Below are positions 38,905 to 50,900 of a stretch of DNA of 64,000 nucleotides, piece by piece. The notes beneath the pieces were generated by a model. The model was given only the letters and a program-made list of their open reading frames with translations. It ran no database searches and had not been told where the DNA came from. Position numbers and translations under genes: made by a program. Positions within the stretch are counted from its first letter, which is position 1. The number at the start of each line of letters is the position of its first letter. Source of the DNA: Acanthosoma haemorrhoidale (Eukaryota; Arthropoda; Insecta; Hemiptera; Acanthosomatidae); the NCBI GenBank assembly GCA_930367205.1, contig OV884011.1, positions 38,701,754 through 38,765,753 on the forward strand. Reading direction: 5' to 3'.

Positions 38905-39425
38905 GAAGGACTTTTTGCAATAATAGTGGACCGAAGTCCCAACAAGACATTACATACATTATTAATAATGTACATCAAGATTTTTAATTTGATTCCCTAC
39001 TCCATAAGATAGAAAAATATTAATTTTTTATCTCTAATTAATTTATTATTTGTAAATATCTAGTTTTATTTTTAGCATTTTTGGAGCATAAAATGGATCT
39101 AGTGTGCAAAAGATCATACCTCTAAACTAAAAAAAACCCACTAATTTTAACTCAACCAGTTGTGAACACAGAGTTAATACAAGTTTTATTGACATTTTGT
39201 CGCATTAGTTTAGACAAACAAATCATATATTGTTAATGTGGGCGTCAATATCTATAATTTGATACCTTATTCAATTTAGAGACAATTTTTGTATGCTTTC
39301 CTTATTTCAAATTGGACCTCCACGTAACGTTTTGTCTGTAGCTTGAACAGGGGAACTCACAAAGACTAGAACAGACAGACATATGAGTGAAAACGTCAGG
39401 TATCTGGTTTTTAAAAAGACAAGCC
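38905..39425 (+). repeat. Two adjacent copies of dispersed repeat family R
   Basis: A partial copy with TTTAATTTGATTCCCTACTC (about 38980) is followed by a fuller one from about 39165: ATAATTTGATACCTTATTCA, TCTGTAGCTTGAACAGGGGA, TAGAACAGACAGACATATGA, then TATCTGGTTTTTAAAA. Block order matches 28395-28685. Confidence 0.55.
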
Positions 39426-39689
39426 CCCCCTCTCCAAAAAAAATATATTATTCATTTATATGAAAATGTTACTATTACTAAATATTGACAGAAACCATTC
39501 ATTATGACTGACCCATTTGCGTTCATTAAAGTGTCCACCTCTACAAAATCTATAAGATATTATAATGGGACGAGTCATAAAAAATTACTGTTTTTCTTGC
39601 TAATTTAAAACTATTTTTATTTTAACACAAATTTTTTTTTTTAATTAAAAGTAAGTTGTGTTCTATAGTTTATAGAACATAGATGTCGA

Positions 39690-40450
39690 GGCTAGCTGTC
39701 GAATTCCTTCACAATACCACTCTTTGGGTTTTGAACAGAAGACTTCTGCAACTCCATTTTGAGCCTCATCCAGAGAATTGAAGGTTTTCCCTTCAAACAG
39801 TGAGGCATTGACTGGAACAGATGGTAGTCAGGGAAGTACTAGGGACTGTAAGCAGGGTGTTTGCTAATCCTGGATCCCAACATCATACATTCTTTCTGTC
39901 TCTATAAAGTTCTGAATCAATGGTACAACCTTCTGGAAAGAATTCATAATGAATCTTGACTTTGCAATACAAAAATACAGAGAGCATTGTCTTTTTTTCA
40001 AATTGCTCTTGCTTAGCAATGGGCACAGCATTGCAGTCTACCATTGCTTCTTGGTCTTCGGGTTTCTTCAATATATCAACTTTTCATTGCATCTAACAAT
40101 TCTTTTAATGAAACTATGTTCATTTGGGTTTTTCAAAACTTGTTGAAAAATTTCTACTTGAAGTCATCCCTGTTCAGTGGTCAACTCATAATAAGCGATT
40201 AACTTTTCCCAAGTTATTCTAGCCCTGCATATTTATGGTGGATTGGGAAACTCCAAGCTCTCTTGTCAATTCTCAAGAACTTTTCGTTAGATCTACCTCA
40301 ACAGAGTCCCGCAGAGCTTTCTCATCAAATAATGATTTTCATCCATACCCTCTTTCCTCTTGAGGCTGATGTCACCAGTTTCAAACCATCTACTCACAGT
40401 CTGCTGAAAAAGAGCATCCTCTTCTTCGATTTGCTACACCAAACAGGTTG
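39690..40450 (-). pseudogene. Decayed mariner transposase
   Basis: On the minus strand from about 40440 the reading gives QQTVSRWF, then ELTRELGVSQSTIN, both characteristic of the paired helix-turn-helix N-terminus of mariner transposase. After stops and shifts come RIVRCNEK (the first catalytic aspartate region, D replaced by N), KKTMLSV and a peptide around YEFFPEGCTIDSELY. The HQDNARPH region with the second catalytic residue is missing between about 39885 and 39880, but the C-terminal KGKTFN/KTFNSLDEAQ part survives at about 39790-39690. It has several stops and frame changes and cannot be active. Confidence 0.75.
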
Positions 40451-40459
40451 TTTCAGCGG

Positions 40460-41480
40460 AGAATTACATTTCCAATAAAGGTTATTTATTACATAATGTG
40501 CGGTTAGTTTAAATGTAGAGTTTCTGTATGATGGATTTAATTAATATGATAAGATAAAATTATTACATGTATTAAATGGATAAAGTTTCGGTAATGGGCA
40601 TGCCCTGAATGTAACCTTAAAATTGAGTTCCTGTCACCCATGGCTGATGACATAAATCGAACGAGGTATGATAATAGCAATGATGAAGCAGGAAATAAGG
40701 ATAAAAATGGAGCAGGGAATGATAGGCGGCCTATTCTTGGAAGAGCTTCAGAGAAAGAAGACCATTCAGACGTAATAAATAGCAGCGGTGATCATCTTGG
40801 TAAAAAAGGACTGATGCAAGCAGTGCATTGAAGAGAACAGAAGAGACCCTGTTCCTAAATTCGTTACAGGGATATGGCATATTCCAAGAACGAAACTGTA
40901 AGTACTAAATAAGTTACAGTTCCCTCCTTAGACAGTTATAGGACCAGTAACCATGTTTTTCAAAAATAAGGTAATATGTCTAGATATAATAAGATAAAAG
41001 TACAAATATTAAATTATACCCAACCTGAGTTTTTAATTAGGTTCTAAAAGAATAAAATCATAAATAAATCGATATAAATTAATAAAGTTGTTTTTATTAT
41101 TAATATCCCGACTAGTAAATTTACTATTCAGGCACCTATTTAATTTGTATAATATACTATAAATAGAGAATGCATAAAAATTTATATAGTAGAGGGAATA
41201 AAAAATTCATGACATACCCTCATGAAGGGGATAATGGAAGGTTTTCACCATAGTTAATAGGTGTCTCAACCTCAAATTCGGTTTTCTTAATAGGATTCGC
41301 TACTGTTTTTTGTTCAAGTAACTAATCACTTAACCTCAACCAGTCTCATCTCCTAAAGAAAAAATCTTAAGGTGAGCCTGGGATCGGGGAAGAGAGGAAG
41401 CATGGGTGCAAATAATCTTTCAAAGAAAAAAATAACATTTTTATTAATAAAATATAAAGACATTATTCGAATTTTGTTTT
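40460..41480. other. Intergenic stretch beside the Nup54 3' end
   Basis: One 63-codon acidic frame (40640-40831) has no motif I know. The rest is AT-rich and non-coding. Confidence 0.45.
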
Positions 41481-41489
41481 TATATTTGA

Positions 41490-41495
41490 TTTATT
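41490..41495 (-). promoter_or_regulatory. Possible Nup54 polyadenylation signal
   Basis: AATAAA on the minus strand about 290 nt after the Nup54 stop codon. Such hexamers are common in AT-rich DNA, so this is only a candidate. Confidence 0.3.
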
Positions 41496-41783
41496 GACAT
41501 GGAATAATAAGAAAATTGTTTACCAAAGGTGCCATTTAACTGGTAATTTAACATGATATATTATTAAATATATTCCTAACACTTCCAATCAGAAACTGAA
41601 TTCACAATTTGTGCCACACTTATTATTACTGATACAATAATAATCTGAATCATAAAATGACATATTTTAATAGACACTGTACAATTAAAAAATAAGATGT
41701 TTTTGTATTAAACACGATCACATCTCCTCAAAATGCTGGATATCATTGACCATCTGTCTCAAGAGATGAGGTTTGAGAAACTG

Positions 41784-41903
41784 TCATCCATTGACACTGA
41801 CTCGGAGCTTTGTCATGTCGTTTTCCAAAATTTTCAGATCAGCTTCATCATTCTGCATTATATCCAGAACAGATTTTATCGCATCCTGCTGCATGAGTAA
41901 GAA
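41784..41903 (-). CDS. Nup54: Nup54 last exon
   Basis: Acceptor TTTTCAG, then 39 codons starting FLLMQQDAIKSVL and a TGA at 41786-41784. The DLKILEND segment corresponds to the C-terminal helix of Nup54. Phase 0 from the previous exon. Confidence 0.85.
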   Translation of the reverse strand, partial: FLLMQQDAIKSVLDIMQNDEADLKILENDMTKLRVSVNG

Positions 41904-44900
41904 CTGAAAATGATATTAAAAATAAGTGATAAATGATGTGTAAAAATTAAAAAAATTCTATTTATTGGTGTGTATGACTGGGATAGGGTGGAATTTTTTC
42001 TTCAAATAAAATTGGTGGTAATCCACCTTAAAAAATAGCTTTTCGGATAATCAAATAATAAGTAAAGTTTTCTAGACTTTTTCTACTCTATATGTATGAA
42101 AAGATAACCAAAAACCGGTCATAGTTTTATTAAATATATTATTTCACATTTATTTTAAATTATACATAAATGTGTTAGGGACCATTCCTTTTAAACCTGC
42201 ATCTAACTTCAGTGTATTGCAGTCGGAATTTCAAATTTTGATTGCTTACTGAACTAAAAATAATGCCAAAATTTAGTTATTAATTTCATTTCTTTACCGT
42301 CAGTACATAACTAGGGGCTCTCCTACGGGGGCAATAAGAATAAATAAATGATTTTAGATAAATATATTGTTGTGATATTTTAAAATGATGATTATTAATG
42401 GTGTTTGTTTAAATAATCTCGGAAAAAGCAAGCATTGAAGAACTTAATAACGATCCGTAGTTCATGTCTTTGAAAGTATGAACGTTTTTATTGTCGTCAT
42501 ATTAATTATTAATATTTATAATAAAAATAATATCATAATTAATATAAACATTTATTATATAAACTTCTAAATTAAGCAAAGTAATAAATATTCAAAACAA
42601 CTGGCATTAAATAACGAGTTGAAAGTCAAGAAGGCAGCGGAGAGATGCATATATAAATAAGCCGACATAGACCGAGAGGGTTCATTCGTTCTTCAGAAGG
42701 CAGGCAGAGAAGGAAGCCCAGGTAGTCACCAACCCACGCTACCGCCTCAAGGTGCATCACTTTCACTCGGCATGAAGACAAAGGACGCCGTAGTAAGACG
42801 ATTCGGATCAAGCAAATGAAGATTACCACTGAAGAGAAGAACACAGAGAAACACTGGCCAGTATAAATACGTAATTTTAATCTTAACAGTAATTTTTAGT
42901 ACGTACGTAATTTATTTGTATATCAATTTTTATATATTAATGTGTGTAAATAAAACCAATATTCCTTTTGCCAGAAGTTTCCTAATAATTTATTAACAGA
43001 ACCCTGAGATAACGTTAAAGTTATAAATATAAAGTTTTTTTTTAAATTATATGAAAAAAGATATAATTAAAATATTATTAATAAATAAACAAATATTAGA
43101 ATAATATTTACCTGTTTTATTTCATCCTTTACAGCAGGACTCATATTATAGTTGTCGGAAGCCTGCTGGGACACTTCTTGCTTATGAAGTCTTACTTGTG
43201 TCTGAAGTTCGGAGAGCCTTCCCTAAAGACGAAATTGTACTTATTTGAAAGAGATCAGGAATTCATACACATACAGCCAAAACTGACATTTATGAATATA
43301 ATTCATGGTTATAACTCAAATTGAGACATACAGTAGAACCCTGATTATCCATGCCTTGATTATACAGTTGTTGTTTTTTTTGGACAAATTAAATTGATTT
43401 AAAGATTGGGTTTTTAAGAAATTTGTTCCATATAACCAAGACAAAAATGGACTTATTAGTAAGGTTGTTATTTTACTGGACAATAATGCACTATCTCACC
43501 CATCTGAATCCATTTTAAAAACAGATGACAGGCAAATTTTTGTCTACTATCTACCTGTTAATTCATCATCCCTGTTAATTCAGCCCACGGATCAAGGTGT
43601 GGTAGCCAGTTTAAAAAGAAGGTACAGAAAAACTTTACTTCGAAGTCACAGAAAACTGCGCGGAATCCATAAAGGATGTCTTGAAAATGTTTATGATACA
43701 AGATGCTATTGGCTGGGGTAGATGACCTAGTTTGAATATGGAAAAATTATAACTTAGAAGCAAAAGAGCAGAGGTTTGAAAAATCAAATCTGAGAGTAAA
43801 CAAAAACTGATAACAGACTACAACATATTTTAAGATTTTAGCATATATTAAGTTGTGTATGTATTTATTTTTTTGTGTATTTGTGAGTTGGAAATTTGCT
43901 TTTATTTACATTGTTTATTTACATCAAAGTTAGGCTATAAAAACATGTTTTTTGATTATCTGGGAGTACTTTCCTCACCACAACCCCGGATATTCGAGGT
44001 TGTACTGTAATATAAAAGCCCTTAATAAAAAATAATTTTGGTTTTATAAATTAAATATATATCTAAGTTTAGTTGACATTCAAATAATGAAAAATATCTC
44101 TGGTTATGAAAAATCATAAGGAATTTTCCTGTTTATTCGAAAATTATTGCAGTAATATAAAGGTTCTATCCAATAAACCCCGACGTTTTTTATCAAACAT
44201 CACAATAAGGCTCATTTATAAAATTAGAAATTATACTGCTTGTAAGGAATGTGTGGATTTTTTTTTTTTGTGTTTATTGATAATAATAATATTACCCATA
44301 TAAAAAAATAATAGCAAAAAAGTTATTAGTGGCAGACAGCAAAGATATTTTTATAACATAACATAGTTGCTTACATAATTATAAACCAACTTACATGCTT
44401 CTGATTTAATGTGAAAACACAAACATGTTACATTAAATTAAATATTTGAAAAACTAAATCTTACAGCAAATTGTGGTGAACTCAATTGTGATTGTATTGT
44501 GTCAAGCTGACTTCTCAACATCTCTTCTTCCGGCCTCAAGGCGACTCCAAAATTACGTGCAATTTGTTGCCTTACCATAACCTGTCAATGAAGAAAATAT
44601 TTCTTAACATTATTCTTTATTTTACTGATTTATCATAAATGGCTAGTTTACTACTAAAGATTGAAAAATATAAATCTCATTAAAAAATATCCTAAGAAGC
44701 ATTTTTAGTGTGAATTTTAATATTCTATATTTTAGTCAAGTTTAAAAAAGATTTTGGAAAATAAGAGTAAATCATCAAGAAAATAACCGAAAATTTTTAA
44801 ATGTTAATTCTAAAGTATTAATTTACAAAGACTTCAATATTATGCATTTTAGTAATTATGACATTTCATTTTTTTTTCTCTTTAACATTAAAATCAATGT

Positions 44901-47900
44901 AAAAAAAAAAAGGAATGTTATGTTATTATTGGCAAGGTTGAAAAGGTAGGAATATTGAGGTGCCCCACTAGTTTTTTGACTTTCTTGCTTGTTGGCAATT
45001 ATTAGCTAATTAAATTTTCAAAATAATCCATACAATAAATTAACGTTTCACTATGATTTCCTATCACTAGTTTTTAAAGATAGAATAAAATCAAGTTATG
45101 ATGTTTTACCTCGAGTACCCTGTGTTCAAGGTCGATAACTTTCAGCTTATATTCGTTTATCTTGAGCCTGGCTGCTTCGTTGGCCGATTTAATTTTCATC
45201 AGTTCCTCCGCTATGCTGTCAAGAAAGGCTGTATGCCGTTTAGTCTCTTCTACCTGGCAGTGGTAGCGCCACCGCAGCTCACTGAATCCAAGGAGAGGCA
45301 TTGGAATCAACCTCGAGGGGTCGGGGTTGTCTGCTTGAGCCTGTTTCCACATCAGGGGATCGATACCTGTCAAAATATAATAATTGTAGTTTTTGGAAAT
45401 TCCATATTTCTGAGTATATTGGGCTGAGGTAGAAGACATTACCAGCCGGAGAGTTCTCAAGGTACTCTTGTATCTGGTCTCTGTCGGGGCAGGTAAAAGG
45501 GTAGCAGTCGGTAACACCCATCTGCTTCAACTGGTTCACCTGAGTTGGCTGCAACAGGAAACTTGCTAGCTCTTGGTTGGGGATCCTTTTTATTTGACCT
45601 GAAACATTACAGTAAAATATTACTGTAAACATTACAATTCTTTATTTTATTTGTTATTTAGGCCATCACCCCCTATGCAGAGGAGTCTGGTTGACTTTAG
45701 TCAATTACTTGACCTACATTGCTACAGTACCCAATATAAGACATCCAGCACACTGTGTGGTTAATTTGCCATAAAAGCAAAACAGAGTAAATAATTCACA
45801 CACATAATAAAATAATAAATGAGTGAAATAGATAAATAGAGCTGAGGAGGTGGTTCCAGTTCTACGGATTCCCTGATCGGATTACGTCAGATAGTGGGAG
45901 AGAATTTGATAATGCCAATGTGAGAAAGATAATGAAAACTCTGGATGTAATGTGGCATGTCAATACCCCAGGACATCCTAAGACTAGAGGGGGAATTGAG
46001 CGTCTCCACATCACAGGATTGATGAAAAACAATAAGTGGAATTAATTGGCAACAATTCGACATCCCATATATCTCTGCATCAGGTCCTGATTGTTACATA
46101 CTTTTCTTGTTAGAAAAGTGGACATTAAAAAGAATGGCAGTAAGTATTAACAAAACTTAGGTATAAACGAATGGAAACAACTATAGACAGCATTAGAACT
46201 GATATAAATATGTCAAAGTAGGTAGGTTTGAATTTACAGGATATAAATAATATAATAGATACAAACAATATATATACAGTTACATATAAGAACATGAATA
46301 AATGATGAAGAAAATTAAGAAACAATGCAAAAAGTTGTGAGAGAATATGTATGGACAATCAAAATAACTATCAGCAAATGAATCAAAATAGATGTGATAT
46401 TTCCCAACATTTATATATTGCACCCATTAAAATATGCGAGAGTATCTGAACTCTTTCATGTATGTAAATAATATATAAAACTAGTGTGCATGGGTGGGTG
46501 CACAAGTACAAGCGAATGTGTAAATAACCCATTCTAAGTATTACAATTAATTTGTTTAATTAATTTAAATAAGTTTCAGTATAACCAACACTTTTGTTTT
46601 ATTCTCCATCCTTCTTTCTGGCCTGGTATACTGCAGACAGGCACTGAGGGACATACCATATGCAAAGATAAAACAAAAAGTGTACACTTCAACAGACTAA
46701 ACATTAACTCTATGTAGACCATAAGAGAAACCTTCAAACTGAAAATACAAGGGGAAATCAAAAGCCTGTGTACTATCCAATGCAGAACTAGAGCTAGAGT
46801 TAAATTTATGTAATTATTAGAACACAAGATACAAAACGTTCAATGCTGTTTCGGCCGCTCAATTATTTTTATCACGAAGAGTGATATCATTATAATTGTT
46901 TATTGTGTAATTATTTATTGTGTAATTATTTATTGTTCATTTATTTATTAATTATTTATTTTTTGTATAATTATAAATAATTAGCGTCAGGCGAGCGTAT
47001 CTCGTATTGTTTACGCTTAGCCGGTACACCGGGGCTTACCTTTGCCTACTTACGAGTGCAAAGGGTATTAACAGAGCAGTGGACAATTGGCTGTCGTCGT
47101 GAGCACAGATATTCACGTACCCGTTCACTCCGTATGGTGTCTAGTTCCCCAGTGCAACCCATGCGAAAATTAATTTTCCATCTTTATCATCAATCGCAAT
47201 AATTACGATTGATTTTCCGAAGAAGTTCGGTTATCGGCAATTTGGGAGGCCGTTTTCTCCCTTCTATTGGAATCTGGGGGCTTCACTGTTTTTTTCTTTA
47301 TTATTACGGAATCGACCGAGACGGAAGAACTTCGCTGTATCTACATGGAAATGGATATGGACGAATGCCTTTCCTCAATTGCAGCTCGAGGCGGAACATC
47401 GTCTACGTGCTGCTAGCCGACCAGATGCCTCCACAGCTCGGCGTGCTTCTTCATGTTCGCCAATGTGTCGCACTAAATTTTACCCAGGGTATTTTAGTAT
47501 TAATTTAATTGCGCAATTAAAGTATTTGTTATAATCGAAAGATTTATTTTTAATTTATATTTATTATTTATTATTTATATGGATATTTGCATGTATATAG
47601 ATTTATAGGTTTTTTTTTTTTTTGTTTATGTGATCAGCTTAAACTGATATAATATATAGAATTGCCAGATTGAATGGGTTGGCTGGAATGGTATTACCAA
47701 TAAATTAGTGTCAAAAGGGCATTCGGAGTTATTTTTCAGATTCCCCGTTGTAATTAAAATAGTTTATTCAACTAATGGTTCAATTTTAATAATACAGCTC
47801 AACAGGTATTTTTCTTTAAGAAAAATAATGGAGTTGGATTAAAGACGGGGAGATTCCAGAGTTGGTGCTAAGGAGGTAAGGCTGTACAAGAGTGCAATTT

Positions 47901-50900
47901 GCTATTCTTACAGCCCCCTAACAAATTTGGTCTTCCGGGTCGGATGCTTTTTTGACACTCTGAATGTAATTTTTTTTCCCTTCTCAGTTTGGTTCGATTC
48001 TTATGAAGTTATTTCTTTGTAAAGTTGAGTGGCTGGGACACGTATTTGTCTGAATCCGTTCTTAATTTCCATTTTTGTTTTGAATACCCTTCACTATGGC
48101 CCCCAAGGTAGATACCAAGGCGGAACTTCTCGAAGAACAAATGGAAGAAATACAGGAATTAGCGTCAGACATTAACGCTACCCAAGAATTAGGCAAATCA
48201 CTCGTTTCCGATCCTTCTAAAATTAAAATTTTTAAAGCTAAGCTCTCCAGAATTGATTCAACCTGGAATAAATTTCTTTCGACTGCAATAAAAGCAAAAC
48301 GCGTTGCAGCTCAATTGGAAAAAGAGACAGAATCGGTTCACATAGCAGACCTGATTTCTAAGACACGCGATGCGTTTTATGATTCATTAGCCTCCGAAAT
48401 TTCCTCTGAGGAAGGAGTAAACACGTCTCTAATGAATAATTCAGTATCTGAAACTTTTAATAATACCGCTTTTAAATTACCACCAATCTCACTACCGAAC
48501 TTTAATGGTGACATTACTCACTGGGTATCTTATAAGGACATTTTTGTCTCATTAATTCACGGAAACAACAACTTGTCATCGATACAAAAATTCCATTACC
48601 TAAAGAGTTCTTTGAAGGGCTTAGCACTTCAGTCATTGGCAGCAATACCAGTCACAACTGAATCATATCTGCAAGCGTGGAACGTTTTATGCAAGAAGTA
48701 TGACAATAAACGTCTACAGGCGGCTAATTATCTTCATAATATTTTCTCTTATAAACCTCTATGTAAAATTTCGCTTTCTGCACTCGAACAATTTTCCAAC
48801 ACTGTATTGGAAAGTGCCTTAGCCTTTAAAAATCTCGGCTTAGAAGATCCAGCTGGCTTCATCCTCAGCTCGTATGCTCTAAGGCTATTGGACCCTAAAA
48901 CTAGAGAAAAATTTGAGTCTGAAATAGGAGGAGGAGACCTTGTCTTCACGGACTTCGTAGATTTCATACACAAACAGTGCACAATAGTACAGTCAGAAGC
49001 TTTAACCATCGGATCGAGATCTCATTCACCCATGTCATCAAAGTCTAAAATATCGAAGCAAGTTTTTATGACAACTACTGCCCCAGAACGAATAAATCCA
49101 TGTCCATTGTGTAACAATCCACATCGTATTTACAGGTGTAGTAAGTTTCTAAGAATGACTCCGCAACAAAGATTTAAAGAGATCAAAGGCCTGTTACTAT
49201 GCGTGAATTGTTTAGCTCCCAATCATGCAATAAAGGCATGCAAATCCGCAAATACGTGTAGGCACTGTAATCACAAGCATCATAGCCTGCTTCACTTTAA
49301 ACTACCTTCTAATTCAGCCCCTCATAACGCCACAGCGAACCAAGCTAAAAAAGGCTCTCTTAAAAATCATGAACCATCAACAGAAACATTGGTCCAGCCT
49401 GTTGAAGATCCTGTCCATGGTGCAGTCCTTTCGGGCCTTATCCAGGGAGAATCCTTGGTACTTCTAGGCACAGCGATAGCTAGAATTAAAGACCTTACTG
49501 GAGAGTTTCATGCAATCCGTTTGCTGATAGATAGTGGAGCTCAACGCTCGTTTATTACGGAAGGATGTGTAAAAAGGTTAGCGTTGCGACAACGAAGAAA
49601 TTCTCAGGCTCTTAGTGGGTTTGGTAATATGCCAATTGAAGAGGGGAAATATAAAGTGTCATGCGTATTAGCTCCGAAAAATAACATTTACCCACAATTC
49701 CAAACAGAAGCGGTGGTTGTTAAAGAAATAACGGCTCTTATGCCCAATGTGCAAGTACCGCGTATTGTAATCGATTATTTTAAAGAATACAATTTGGCAG
49801 ACCCAGGGTTTTGGCACCCAGGACACATAGACTTTTTATTGGGAGCAGACCTGTTTGGAGAAATTCTTAAAGGCAACTCAGTAATCACAGCAAAAGGGTA
49901 TCCTAACGCGATAGAGTCAATTTTCGGATGGATTATCACAGGGAAAACCGACGTGCCATCCCAGCAAAAACAAATTAATGCGATGCTTGCCGTCACACCG
50001 TCATTAAATCATTTATTTGAGAAATTTTGGGAGATAGAAGAAGTGGAGGTACCAATACCAACTAGCGCAGAGGACAACTGTTGTGAGCAATTATTTACCA
50101 ACACTCATTCTCGAACTGAATCAGGACGTTATATGGTACGTCTGCCCTTTAAAACTCCTTCTAAGTTCGTTTTGGGAGATTCTCGGACTACCGCCCTGCA
50201 TCGTTTTTACAAACTAGAAGCTCGTCTCTTTAAAGCCCCGGCTCAAAAACTGGAATATTCGTCAGTATTTCAAGAATATTTGAAAAACAACTTCATGGTT
50301 CCCACATCTTCAAAAAATGCCTATTTTTTGCCTCATCATGGTGTCTTTAAGGCAAGCTCGACTACAAAACTGCGCATAGTGTTCGATGCTTCTATGCCCA
50401 CCTCTAAAGGCTCAATCAATGACAAATTAATAACTGGTCCAAAATTACAAGCGGACATTAAAAATATTATTTTGAACTTTCGAAAATTTCCAATTGCCTT
50501 AACCTCAGATATTTGCAAAATGTACTTACAAATTTTAATACATCCAGATGATCGCATTTATCAGCACATATTTTATCGTTTTACCCCGGCAGAAAAGGTT
50601 CAAGAATACGAGTTAACTCGGTTAACCTTTGGTATGTCTTGCTCTCCATATTTAGCCTTGCGGGTTATAAAGCAATTGATTGAAGATGAAGGATCAGCTT
50701 TTCCTCTAGCTGTCAGTGCTCTGCAGCATAATCTATACATGGATGATATCTTAACTGGAGCTGATACAACGGAAGAAGCCTTAAAAATTTATCAACAACT
50801 GCAGGAACTTTTAGCTCGAGGTGGGTTTGAATTGAAGAAATGGGCTAGTAATTCCCCTAGGGTAGTCCAATTTATTCCAGAAGACCTGAGAGAAACACCA

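Noticed and set aside
45074..45517. 147-codon minus frame as a separate gene
   Set aside because: It is a Nup54 exon (45366-45110) read through the intron on one side.
47209..47508. 99-codon frame present twice, also at 53712-54011
   Set aside because: The duplication is explained by the two identical LTRs; the peptide has no recognisable motif.
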